NCBI GenBank assembly: GCA_016718035.1
Contig: JADKEK010000009.1
Span: 186,001-250,000 of the forward strand
Direction of reading: 5' to 3'
Length of the DNA stretch: 64,000 nucleotides
Source of the DNA: Bacteroidota bacterium
GTDB taxonomy: Bacteria; Bacteroidota; Bacteroidia; Chitinophagales; BACL12
In this document: piece by piece, positions 45,171 through 53,454 of the stretch
How positions within the stretch are numbered: position 1 is the first letter of the stretch
Layout: every line of letters begins with the position of its first letter
Notes under the pieces: generated by a model
Databases searched by the model: none
The model's input: the letters and a program-made list of their open reading frames with translations, nothing else
Told to the model about the DNA's origin: nothing
Made by a program: the position numbers and the translations under genes

Positions 45171-46454
45171 ATGCAAACATTTATAGACTTTATATCGCTC
45201 AACGACCCCAATGTTTTATTTGTGGTAATCGGCATGATACTGCTTGGTATAAGTTCGGCTACTATAGGTACGTTTGCATTTTTGCAAAAACGTGCATTAA
45301 CGGGCGATGCTATTGCCCATTCCGTTTTACCTGGTGTTTGTTTAGCGTTTATTTTATTTGATACCAGAAATTTATGGGTTTTACTTGGAGGTGCATTTGT
45401 AACAGGATGGCTTTCTATTGTTTGTGTAGATATTATTACTAAACATAGTAAGTTAAAAGCAGATACAGCAATTGGATTAGTATTATCTGTATTTTTTGGC
45501 GTAGGGATTTTATTGCTCACTTTTATTCAGCAGAGTGGTAATGCGGCACAAAGTGGTTTAAACAATTTTTTATTTGGCAAAGCTGCGGCCATGCATCCAG
45601 ATGATATTAAAACAATGGGCATTGTGAGTTTACTCATAATTATTATTGTGCTAACCTTTTTCAAAGAATTTAAATTATTGAGTTTTGATCCTGCCTATGC
45701 TAAAAGCACGGGATTACCTGTTACCGTATTACAATTATTATTAACTACACTCACTGTATTAGCAGTTGCTGCGGGTATTCAGGCAGTTGGCGTGGTATTA
45801 ATGGCTGCAATGTTGATTACACCGGCAGCGGCAGCAAAGTACTGGACAAACAATCTGCGAAAAATGATTTTTTTAAGCATTTTATTTGCGGTGGCAGGCA
45901 GTGTAATTGGTGCTTATGTTTCTTATACCGACAATAAAATGCCAACAGGGCCATGGGTGGTGATGATGATTTCCTGCATTGCCGTATTAAGTATTTTATT
46001 TGCCCCGAAAAAAGGGATTATTCCAAAATATATTATCCGTAAAAAGTATGTCAACAAAATGTTGCGGGAAAATATTTTAAAAGAATTGTATCACCTTGAA
46101 GAAAAAAATCCGGGGAAAAAGATTTTTTCCATTCATGATATCACTTCTGAGCGCGCTATGAAAAGCAGCGATTACAAACTAGGTTTTCGGATGTTGACGC
46201 GCAAACACCTGGTAAATAAAGTAGTGACGGGTTATGGGCTTACCAACGAAGGACAAGTAGAAGGAAAACGTATTACTCGTATTCACCGTTTATGGGAGAT
46301 GTACTTAACACAACAATTACAAATTCAGGGCGACCATGTGCATGAAGATGCTGAAGGAATTGAACATATTATTACACCCGAAATTGAAAGAAAATTAATT
46401 GAATTACTGGATAAACCCGAAAAGGACCCACATGAAAAAATTATTCCTTATTAA
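45171..46454 (+). CDS. metal ABC permease fused to DtxR/MntR-like domain
   Basis: 427 residues. Residues 1-285 are a TroC/ZnuB-type permease with about eight helices: ISSATIGTFAFLQKRALTGDAIAHSVLPGV and AVGVVLMAAMLITPAAAAKYW are diagnostic. Residues 300-427 are cytoplasmic and resemble the DNA-binding/dimerisation part of DtxR-family regulators: FSIHDITSERAMKSSDYKLG, LTNEGQVEGKRITRIHRLWE, VHEDAEGIEHIITPEIERKL and DPHEKIIP. The stretch with HRLWE, the E-H pair and DPH are metal-ligand regions in MntR. A transporter with a built-in metal-sensing domain could be feedback-inhibited by cytoplasmic metal. This layout is known in some Bacteroidota and Firmicutes permeases. Gap to the next gene: 9 nt. 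Confidence 0.88.
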   Translation: MQTFIDFISLNDPNVLFVVIGMILLGISSATIGTFAFLQKRALTGDAIAHSVLPGVCLAFILFDTRNLWVLLGGAFVTGWLSIVCVDIITKHSKLKADTAIGLVLSVFFGVGILLLTFIQQSGNAAQSGLNNFLFGKAAAMHPDDIKTMGIVSLLIIIIVLTFFKEFKLLSFDPAYAKSTGLPVTVLQLLLTTLTVLAVAAGIQAVGVVLMAAMLITPAAAAKYWTNNLRKMIFLSILFAVAGSVIGAYVSYTDNKMPTGPWVVMMISCIAVLSILFAPKKGIIPKYIIRKKYVNKMLRENILKELYHLEEKNPGKKIFSIHDITSERAMKSSDYKLGFRMLTRKHLVNKVVTGYGLTNEGQVEGKRITRIHRLWEMYLTQQLQIQGDHVHEDAEGIEHIITPEIERKLIELLDKPEKDPHEKIIPY

Positions 46455-46463
46455 TTCAGGCTT

Positions 46464-47363
46464 ATGATGACAGATGCATTTTGGATAATATTAACAGGAA
46501 GCCTTGTTGCCATAACATCAGGTTTATTAGGTTGTTTTCTTATTTTAAGAAAAATGACCATGGTGGGTGATGCCATTTCGCATGCTGTATTGCCGGGTAT
46601 TGCCATTGCATTTTTAATAAGCGGGTCGCGGAGTTCTGTGCCTATGTTAATTGGTGCTGCAGCCTTCGGGATGTTGTGTACGGTATTAATTGAATTATTT
46701 CATAAAAAAGCTAAATTACAAGAAGACGCCAGCATTGGTATAAGTTTTACCTGGTTGTTTGCATTAGGCGTTATTTTAATTACCTATTTCGCCGATAAAG
46801 TAGACTTAGACCAGGATTGTGTATTGTATGGCGATATCACCTTTATCAATTTTGAAACATGGAATGGTATTCCAACCGCAGTTTGGTTATTAGGTGCGTT
46901 ATTTATTTTAATTATCGGATTTATTACGATAGGTTATAAAGGTTTATACCTAACTACCTTCGATCCTGACTATGCTATTACATTGGGTATTTCGGTGACG
47001 TTGTGGCATTATTTATTAATGGGAGCAGTTTCACTTACTACAGTATTATCTTTTGAAAGTGTTGGAGCCGGCAGGGGGGGGGGTTGGGGTTATTTTTTAG
47101 TGGTTGCTGTTTTACACTTGTGACACTAGTGCCAGCGGATTTAATTAAGCAACAATAAAAACCATGTTAAAATCTCAGCCATTTTTGGCATTAGCCATGT
47201 TGTTGCAGGTTATTATTTTGCCATTGGAAGGTCTGACAATAAATGCATCAGGGGGTTTATTTATCAGGTGCAATGGTGATCTCGTGTTTTAGGAATTATT
47301 TTTTGCATTACCTTTGTGTTCAGCCGTTTGGGGAAAATGAATAAACGGTTGCGCAAATGGTAA
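46464..47363 (+). pseudogene. second metal ABC permease, frame-disrupted near the C-terminus
   Basis: The first ~205 residues (LLGCFLILRKMTMVGDAISHAVLPGIAIAFL, TFDPDYAITLGISV, LTTVLSFESVGA) are a normal TroD/ZnuB-type permease. Directly after SFESVGA, where homologues continue with a hydrophobic ...VAxLVVPAATAYLL segment, there is a run of ten G (47074-47083), and the open frame ends at 47123. Downstream DNA still encodes parts of the missing C-terminus in other frames, such as a stretch around 47156-47230 and GIIFCITFVFSRLGKMNKRL at about 47290-47363. Several indels are therefore needed. Either a true decay, a phase-variable tract, or sequence errors in this region. Confidence 0.75.
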
Positions 47364-47410
47364 AACTGGAATGCGGTTATGCAACTAAAATAATATTATT
47401 TCAATACCTT

Positions 47411-48073
47411 TTATTTTACCAATAGGTTGGCAGCTACTTTTTGCGAGACAACAATTTCGTGTTTATTATTGATGATGATGATTTTGCTCTGGTCATATTC
47501 TTCATCGTCTTTCACTTTAATTTTTGTGTGAATGAGCAATTGAATTTTATTGAGGTATTGAAGAAATTCAGTTGAGTGGTCGATTACCCCTGCAATAATT
47601 CCTTCATCACCTTTTTGCATTTTATCGAGCGTAACATCTTCATGATAAGCAATATTACCATGTTTATCCGGAATTGGGTCGCCATGCGGGTCGAATTTAG
47701 GGAAGCCTAAAAAATGGTCGATTCTATCGGTTAATATTTCGGAGTTAATATGTTCTAATTGTTCTGCCAGTTCGTCCACTTCATCCCAACTGAATTTTAG
47801 TTTTTCCACTAAAAAGGTTTCCCACAAACGATGTTTCCGAATTAAATCTTTGGCTAATTTTTTTCCTTTTTCTGTCAGGGAAACACCATAATATTTTTCG
47901 TAGTGTAACAACTTTTTACCTGCCAGTTTTTTAAGCATATCGGTAACCGAAGCAGCAGTAGTAGATAATTTTTCGGCAATGGCATTAGTGCTGACATTGC
48001 CATTTTGCATTTCTGAAAGTTTGAAAATGGCTTTCAGGTAGTTTTCTTCTGTATGTGATATATTGATGCTCAA
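47411..48073 (-). CDS. DtxR/MntR-family metal-dependent regulator
   Basis: 220 residues, TTG start. Winged helix at 1-65 (SHTEENYLKAIFKLSE, VSTNAIAEKLSTTAASVTDMLKKLA), metal-dependent dimerisation at 70-140 (RKHRLWETFLVEKL, ELAEQLEHINSEILTDRIDHFLGFPKFDPHGDPIP) and a C-terminal FeoA/SH3-like domain (TLDKMQKGDEGIIAGVI). It is convergent with the metal-transport operon, ~50 nt from its degraded end, and likely represses that operon when Mn or Fe is plentiful. The 9-bp TAATCTAAA near its own start may allow autoregulation. Confidence 0.92.
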   Translation of the reverse strand: MSINISHTEENYLKAIFKLSEMQNGNVSTNAIAEKLSTTAASVTDMLKKLAGKKLLHYEKYYGVSLTEKGKKLAKDLIRKHRLWETFLVEKLKFSWDEVDELAEQLEHINSEILTDRIDHFLGFPKFDPHGDPIPDKHGNIAYHEDVTLDKMQKGDEGIIAGVIDHSTEFLQYLNKIQLLIHTKIKVKDDEEYDQSKIIIINNKHEIVVSQKVAANLLVK

Positions 48074-48101
48074 AATTTCCAGTTAAATGCTGATGCAATA
48101 A

Positions 48102-48110
48102 TAATCTAAA
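48102..48110 (-). promoter_or_regulatory. possible MntR half-operator upstream of the regulator
   Basis: TTTAGATTA on the minus strand equals half of the palindrome at 42659-42674; it lies 29-37 nt upstream of the regulator's TTG start. Single half-site only. Confidence 0.4.
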
Positions 48111-48237
48111 TTCATCAGGTTTACAGTGATTTGTATGTGATTATGTTGTCAAAAAACTGTGTTGGATTATGGTCGTGATGATTATCGTTTTCACACTGAT
48201 ATTTTTATTAAGCATTACATGGCTATTATTGATTGCG

Positions 48238-48306
48238 TTAGGGATAGTAACGGAAACCCCGCAGGCCGCCCTTTTCGGCGGACGAGGAGTTGGAGTGGAT
48301 AGCCCG
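48238..48306 (+). repeat. GC-rich structured repeat, possibly ncRNA or REP-like
   Basis: The segment starts TAGGGATAGTAACGGAAACC, contains an internal hairpin CCGCC...GGCGG, continues with CGAGGAGTTGGAGTGG and ends ATAGCCCGACCC. I recognise this general pattern (GGGATAGTAACGG...GGATAGCCCGACC) as recurrent in Bacteroidota intergenic DNA. GC content is clearly above the surroundings. Whether it is transcribed is unknown. Confidence 0.5.
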
Positions 48307-48359
48307 ACCCTATAGTGATTAATTATTTGCCCCCGCAAATAATTAATCTACTATAGGGT
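48307..48359. repeat. long near-perfect inverted repeat (24-25 bp arms)
   Basis: Arms ACCCTATAGT + GATTAATTATTTGC (48307-48330) and the reverse complement (48335-48359) with a single extra base, separated by CCCC. It would form a stable cruciform or RNA hairpin. There is no T-run after it in either direction, so it is not a typical intrinsic terminator. Confidence 0.8.
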
Positions 48360-48383
48360 AACGCCCAAAATAAATATGGTGGT

Positions 48384-48746
48384 TTAATAATCGCCGATAG
48401 AAAGCAAAACCAGGGTGCAGGCTTCGAGCGTTTGAATACCCTTTTGCTGTGCAAGTTCTGCGAGTTCATCGTTTTCGGTGCCTGGATTAAAGATGATACG
48501 TTTTGGATGGAGGTTAAGCAGGTAATCGTAATAATTTTTTTGCAGTTGGGGATTTACATATAATGTTACGGTATCGATATCCGTATCAAGCGGGCGTTCT
48601 TTTACCACCGGAATAGCATCAATCATTTCTTCTTTTTTGCCAAGCGCCAAAACAGGATGACCGTATGCAGTTAATTTTTTTACTGCTTTATATGCATACC
48701 TGTCCGGATTATTTGAAGCACCTATTACCAATGTTTTTTTCGACAT
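48384..48746 (-). CDS. CoA-binding domain protein
   Basis: 120 residues, Rossmann-like CoA-binding fold: VIGASNNPDRYAYKAVKKLTAYGHPVLALG at the start and HPKRIIFNPGTENDELAELAQ for the second half, ending with EACTLVLLS. Family members occur alone or as domains of succinyl-CoA synthetase-like proteins and bind CoA or a nucleotide. No enzymatic activity is evident. Monocistronic, cytoplasmic. Confidence 0.88.
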   Translation of the reverse strand: MSKKTLVIGASNNPDRYAYKAVKKLTAYGHPVLALGKKEEMIDAIPVVKERPLDTDIDTVTLYVNPQLQKNYYDYLLNLHPKRIIFNPGTENDELAELAQQKGIQTLEACTLVLLSIGDY

Positions 48747-48840
48747 ACTAATAAAATGAATACCACATTAAAAAAGTTCGTTTGAATACAGCAAAAAAAA
48801 AGTTGGCCGAAGCCAACTCATGATATTTTTAACCTTCGAA

Positions 48841-50082
48841 TTACGCGAGCATACGCACAGGGTCTTCGAGATATTGTTTTAATGTTTGCAAAAATTTAGC
48901 GCCTACTGCACCATCCACTACACGGTGATCGCAGCTCATGGTGAGCTTCATTACATTTCCCGGAACTACCTGACCATTTTTAACAACCGGAACCTGCTGA
49001 ATGCCTCCTACAGCTAAAATACAAGCATCGGGTGGATTAATAATTGCGGTAAATTCTTCAATACCCATCATGCCCAAATTAGAAATAGTAAATGTATTGC
49101 CTTCCCAATCGGCGGGTTGTAATTTTCTGTTTTTTGCGCGTTCAGCTAAATCACCTGTTTCTGCAGCAATTTGCGATAATGATTTATTATCTGCAAAACG
49201 AATAACCGGCACAACTAGTCCGTCGTTTATTGCAACAGCAACTCCAATATGAATATGCTTATAAGTGCGAATAGTATCGCCAAGCCAACTTGAATTAACA
49301 GCAGGATTTCTGCGCAACGCCATTGCTGAAGCTTTTACAACGAGGTCGTTAAATGAAATTTTTAACGGGCTCACTTCATTGAGTGATTTACGAGCTGCAA
49401 TTGCATTATCCATATCTACCGAAATGGTAAGATAAAAATGTGGTGCCGTAAATTTACTTTGTGATAAGCGGGAAGCAATTACTTTGCGCATTTGTGAAAC
49501 CGGTGTTTCATCATAACCTTCCTCACCTACTATTTGTGGTATATTAATAATTGGTTGTTGCGTTTTAACAGCTTCAGTAGTTTGTGGAACAAATTCTTCT
49601 ACATCTTTTTTAATTATTCTTCCTTCCGGTCCGGAGCCTGCAACTGCATCGAGATTAATGCCTTTGTCCTGTGCAATTTTTTTAGCCAATGGCGATGCTT
49701 TTACACGACCATCTTCGTTATGTTCAGCAACAGGAATTTTATTAGTTGTAACCGGAGTTTCAGTTGTTGCAGGAGTTTTTTCTTCGGATTTTTGCTCAAC
49801 TACCGCTTTAGGTGCGTCGTTGAGTAAAGCCTGAAAATCTTCACCTGGTGCACCAACAATAGCAATAACCTGATCAACTTGTGCACTTTTGCCTTTTTCG
49901 ACACCGATATAGAGTAAAGTCCCTTTTACATAATTTTCAAGCTCCATGGTTGCCTTATCAGTTTCCACTTCTGCCAATATATCTCCGGTTTTAACAGTAT
50001 CGCCCACCTTTTTATGCCATTCCACGAAGGTTCCTTCGGTCATGGTATCACTCATTCGGGGCATACGTATTACTTCAGCCAT
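48841..50082 (-). CDS. pyruvate dehydrogenase E2, dihydrolipoamide acetyltransferase
   Basis: 413 residues. Lipoyl domain at 1-78 with the lipoylated Lys in EVETDKATMELE, a Pro/Thr/Glu linker, an E3/E1-binding domain (RVKASPLAKKIAQDKGINLDAVAGSGPEGRI, about 130-165), a second linker, and the catalytic core with LKISFNDLVVKASAMAL, IGVAVAINDGLVVPVI and the active-site DHRVVDGAVGA. The linker and domain order fit PDH E2 (pdhC/aceF) better than 2-oxoglutarate E2. E1 and E3 genes are not adjacent. A TATTTTCG box near 50102 may be its promoter. Confidence 0.93.
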   Translation of the reverse strand: MAEVIRMPRMSDTMTEGTFVEWHKKVGDTVKTGDILAEVETDKATMELENYVKGTLLYIGVEKGKSAQVDQVIAIVGAPGEDFQALLNDAPKAVVEQKSEEKTPATTETPVTTNKIPVAEHNEDGRVKASPLAKKIAQDKGINLDAVAGSGPEGRIIKKDVEEFVPQTTEAVKTQQPIINIPQIVGEEGYDETPVSQMRKVIASRLSQSKFTAPHFYLTISVDMDNAIAARKSLNEVSPLKISFNDLVVKASAMALRRNPAVNSSWLGDTIRTYKHIHIGVAVAINDGLVVPVIRFADNKSLSQIAAETGDLAERAKNRKLQPADWEGNTFTISNLGMMGIEEFTAIINPPDACILAVGGIQQVPVVKNGQVVPGNVMKLTMSCDHRVVDGAVGAKFLQTLKQYLEDPVRMLA

Positions 50083-50247
50083 AGTTCAATCAGATTTAGT
50101 GCGAAAATAGGAAGAAAATTGGATGGTTGGAAACCGGCATCCTAGAATGTTGCCCGCGTGGTAAGCAAACAGGGCACAAAGGCAAAAATTAGCAGCTACT
50201 ATTGGGGTAGGAAGGAGGATTGGAAGAAATCAAACACCAACAGCAGA

Positions 50248-50287
50248 GATTGTACTTCGCAAGTTTATTTTATTGCGAAGTACAATC
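50248..50287. repeat. perfect 15-bp inverted repeat with 10-nt loop
   Basis: GATTGTACTTCGCAA at 50248-50262 and its exact reverse complement at 50273-50287. It lies 18 nt beyond the M16 peptidase stop on the minus strand. It has no U tract, so it may be a stability or processing hairpin, or a protein-binding palindrome. Confidence 0.75.
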
Positions 50288-50304
50288 ATTTGTTGGTTGT
50301 ATTA

Positions 50305-53300
50305 TCAATACCCAAAAATTTCTTCGAGGGTTAATTCTTTAAATTCACCTATAGATTGCAAATAGGATATATCTAATTTAGTTTTATCGCCCATTACAAT
50401 AATGGTATAGGTATTATCTGCTATATGGTCGTTTACAAATTGTTGTAATTCCGGCAATGTCATACCTGTTACATTGGTGTAAATATCCTTTCTGATATCG
50501 GTGGTTAATCCTCTGCGTTTTGCATTTTCGTAACTCCAGAAAATATTGGAGCGAATAATACGTTCGCTTTCAATTTGTTTAACCACTGATTCGATACTGG
50601 CATTAAATTGTTTTTCAGCTTGTGGCATATTATTCATAATATCCATCATGGCCTCAATAGCACTTTGCATTTTATCTGCCTGTGTGCCGACAAATGCACG
50701 AACATAATGTGCTTCATCTTTATTTGCCGGAGTGGTAAAGTTGGCATAAGCAGAATACGCTAATGCTTTAGTTTCCCGAATTTCCTGAAATACAATACTG
50801 GACAAACCACTTCCGAAATATTCGTTAAACAAACGCGCTTCAGGCAATAATGATTTGTTGAAATTTTCATCTTTAGCCATAAACATCACTTGCGCCTGCA
50901 CCATGTTATAATTAACAAAGTACACTTTATTTGTTTTGGTAGATTGCTCTGTATATTTTTTAGCAGCAGGATATTCCGCTAAAGTTTCAGGTGCTTTATG
51001 GTATTTAGCCAAAACTGTTTTCACCTGTTCTTGTGGTAATGCACCATAATAAAAAATACGGTGTTTATAGTTGGTTAACGATTTTATTTTATCGGTTAAC
51101 GTAGTCGGCAAGGTATTATTCAAATCTTTTTCAGATAAAATATCTGTAACAGGTGAATAGCTGCCATAACGTGCATAGGTTGCTAAAGCGCTATTAAATA
51201 TGGCCGATTTATTTGATTTGTTATCCTCCCTTTCTTTAATAATACCATTTACCAATTCTTTATAGGCTTTATTATCAGGTTTAACGGAAGACAATAAATG
51301 TTCAAATAGTTCAACACCTTTATCTAAATTATTTTCTAATCCTTGGAGCGAAACATATACTCTGTCGGAAGAAGTAAATACATTAAAACTCAATCCGTAT
51401 TTAAAAAATTCTTTTTGTAAATCAGATGGAGAATATTTGTCCGTTCCCAAATAAGGCAAATAATTAATTGCTAAAGGAAGATACAAATCGTTGTTTGTTC
51501 CCATATCTAAAATATAGTATAATTCGAACAACTGATTCTCTTCATTTTTGATATAAGAGAAAGGAATATTAGTGCCAAGTGTTTGGTTGCTAATTCTTTT
51601 TTCAAAATCAATAAATTCAGGTTGTACTCTTAATGAAGGTAACTCCATGAATTTTTGTAAAAATGCGCTTTGTACATCGCGATTAGCTTCTACCGGTGTG
51701 ATGGCCGGTTTATCAACCTTTTTTACATTTTTATCTTCGCCCTGACGTTTATATACTACCACATAATTATTAGAGCCGAAAAACTCGTTGGCAAAGTCGA
51801 TGATATCTTGTTTGGTAACAGACTCCATTGCTTTGTGTTCATTCAGATAAGAACCCCAATCGATACCTTTTACAAAAGTATTTACAAATGCACTTGCACG
51901 ACTGCTGTTTGATTCAAACGATTTAATGCGCGATAATTTATAATCATTAATTACTGCTTTTAACAACCATTCGTCAAATTCGCCACGTTTCACTTTTTCT
52001 ATTTCAGCTAAAAGCAATTGCTCACATTCTTCTAAGGTTTGGCCCTCGCGTGGGTCGGCAGCGAAAGTGATAACGGTATATTCTTTCCATTCACTTAAAA
52101 ACGCGCCGGCATCTAAAACTTTTTGTTGTTGATTTAAATTCAAATCAATAAGCCCTGCTTGTCCGTTATATAAAATACCACTAAACAATTTCGCTAACAT
52201 CGTTTCTTCAGTTCCGGCACCACTAACGCGATATCCTAACATCATAGTTTCAGATTCCTGACCAAAAACTTCACGGCGTTGAACTTCCTGTAATGGTTTT
52301 TCAGGAAGAAATTTTTGCTCACCAATTGGACGATTTACATATGTACCAAAATATTTATTAATGAGTTCAATTGTTTTATCATAATCAATATCACCACTCA
52401 AACAAATGGCCATATTAGATGGCACATAAAAATTGTAGAAGTAAGCCATGATATTTAACATAGAAGGATTTTTTAAATGTTCTCCTTCACCAATTGTTGT
52501 TTGTGTGCCATAAGGATGTGTTGGAAACAATGCGCGGTAATATGCTTCTGACATTTTGCTCCCGTCGCGATCCTGACCCATATTATATTCTTCGTACACA
52601 GCTTCTAACTCGGTATGAAACAAACGCAACACACAAGTACTGAATCTTTCGCTTTCGATCACCAGCCATTTTTCTAATTCATTAGCCGGAATATCATTTA
52701 CATACACAGTTTGTTCTTTGCTGGTATATGCATTTGTTCCTTTAGCACCTAATGAAGTAATCATTTTATCATATTCATTTGGCACGGCAAATTTTGCGGC
52801 CTCTTGACTCATTTGGTCAATCTTTTTATAAATCTCTTTTTTCTTTTCCGGGTCTTTTTCTTTTCGGTGCTGTTCATATAATTGTGCAATGGCATCAATC
52901 ATAGGTTTTTCGCGCGACCAGTTGGTAGTGCCCACATTTGATGTACCTTTAAACATCATATGCTCCAAGTAATGTGCTAATCCTGTTGTTTCTCTTGGGT
53001 CATTTTTTGAACCTGCTTTAACAGCGATATAAGTTTGAATTCTAGGTTCGGCTTTATTTTGAGATAAATAAACAGTAAATCCATTATTTAATTTATAAAT
53101 ACGTGTTTTGGTTGGATCATCCGGAACAGTGATAAATGAATATTTGCCAGGATTCGGCGTTCCCGGTTTTGCAGTTGTTACATTTCCTGACGTAAACAAC
53201 GTAATTGGGTCAGGTGTACCTGGTTCAACACGAATTGGTCCTCCATTGGTAGAACCTGCTGTAGATGAACTGGATGACGACGAACCCGTTGTAGGTGGTT

Positions 53301-53427
53301 TATTAGTATTAGTGCCGGGATTATTGGTGGAGCCTTGGGAACTTGACGAACCTGTTTGGGCTGCGATAGTTTGCACAAAAAGTAAACAAACCAATAATAC
53401 ACTTAAAAAACTGAACTGCTTTTTCAT
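50305..53427 (-). CDS. secreted M16-family metallopeptidase (pitrilysin type)
   Basis: 1040 residues. Signal peptide (MKKQFSFLSVLLVCLLFVQT, cleavage after IAAQ) and a Ser/Thr/Pro-rich low-complexity linker (about 25-62). Catalytic domain 1 carries the inverted zinc motif HxxEH as H152-Y-L-E155-H156 in LAHYLEHMMFKGT, followed by the downstream Glu region ELEAVYEEYNMG. Domain 2 (about 600-1040) is the inactive partner half with the substrate-binding Arg/Tyr region near LAYSAYANFTTP. Four M16 modules in total are expected for this length. Exported to the periplasm or surface; such proteases degrade small peptides. Followed by a hairpin. Confidence 0.92.
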   Translation of the reverse strand: MKKQFSFLSVLLVCLLFVQTIAAQTGSSSSQGSTNNPGTNTNKPPTTGSSSSSSSTAGSTNGGPIRVEPGTPDPITLFTSGNVTTAKPGTPNPGKYSFITVPDDPTKTRIYKLNNGFTVYLSQNKAEPRIQTYIAVKAGSKNDPRETTGLAHYLEHMMFKGTSNVGTTNWSREKPMIDAIAQLYEQHRKEKDPEKKKEIYKKIDQMSQEAAKFAVPNEYDKMITSLGAKGTNAYTSKEQTVYVNDIPANELEKWLVIESERFSTCVLRLFHTELEAVYEEYNMGQDRDGSKMSEAYYRALFPTHPYGTQTTIGEGEHLKNPSMLNIMAYFYNFYVPSNMAICLSGDIDYDKTIELINKYFGTYVNRPIGEQKFLPEKPLQEVQRREVFGQESETMMLGYRVSGAGTEETMLAKLFSGILYNGQAGLIDLNLNQQQKVLDAGAFLSEWKEYTVITFAADPREGQTLEECEQLLLAEIEKVKRGEFDEWLLKAVINDYKLSRIKSFESNSSRASAFVNTFVKGIDWGSYLNEHKAMESVTKQDIIDFANEFFGSNNYVVVYKRQGEDKNVKKVDKPAITPVEANRDVQSAFLQKFMELPSLRVQPEFIDFEKRISNQTLGTNIPFSYIKNEENQLFELYYILDMGTNNDLYLPLAINYLPYLGTDKYSPSDLQKEFFKYGLSFNVFTSSDRVYVSLQGLENNLDKGVELFEHLLSSVKPDNKAYKELVNGIIKEREDNKSNKSAIFNSALATYARYGSYSPVTDILSEKDLNNTLPTTLTDKIKSLTNYKHRIFYYGALPQEQVKTVLAKYHKAPETLAEYPAAKKYTEQSTKTNKVYFVNYNMVQAQVMFMAKDENFNKSLLPEARLFNEYFGSGLSSIVFQEIRETKALAYSAYANFTTPANKDEAHYVRAFVGTQADKMQSAIEAMMDIMNNMPQAEKQFNASIESVVKQIESERIIRSNIFWSYENAKRRGLTTDIRKDIYTNVTGMTLPELQQFVNDHIADNTYTIIVMGDKTKLDISYLQSIGEFKELTLEEIFGY

Positions 53428-53454
53428 AAGTTAGTATTTATACTTTATTATTAA

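Larger units (their letters stand above)
48074..48383. other. gene-free 310 nt with structured repeats
   Basis: Between the regulator and the CoA-binding protein there is no protein gene. It holds the possible half-operator at 48102, a GC-richer structured segment at 48238-48306, and a very long palindrome at 48307-48359. Confidence 0.6.

Noticed and set aside
48307..48359. Intrinsic terminator for the CoA-binding protein or the DtxR regulator
   Set aside because: The stem is far longer than usual and neither side has a T-run; it also lies upstream, not downstream, of both genes.
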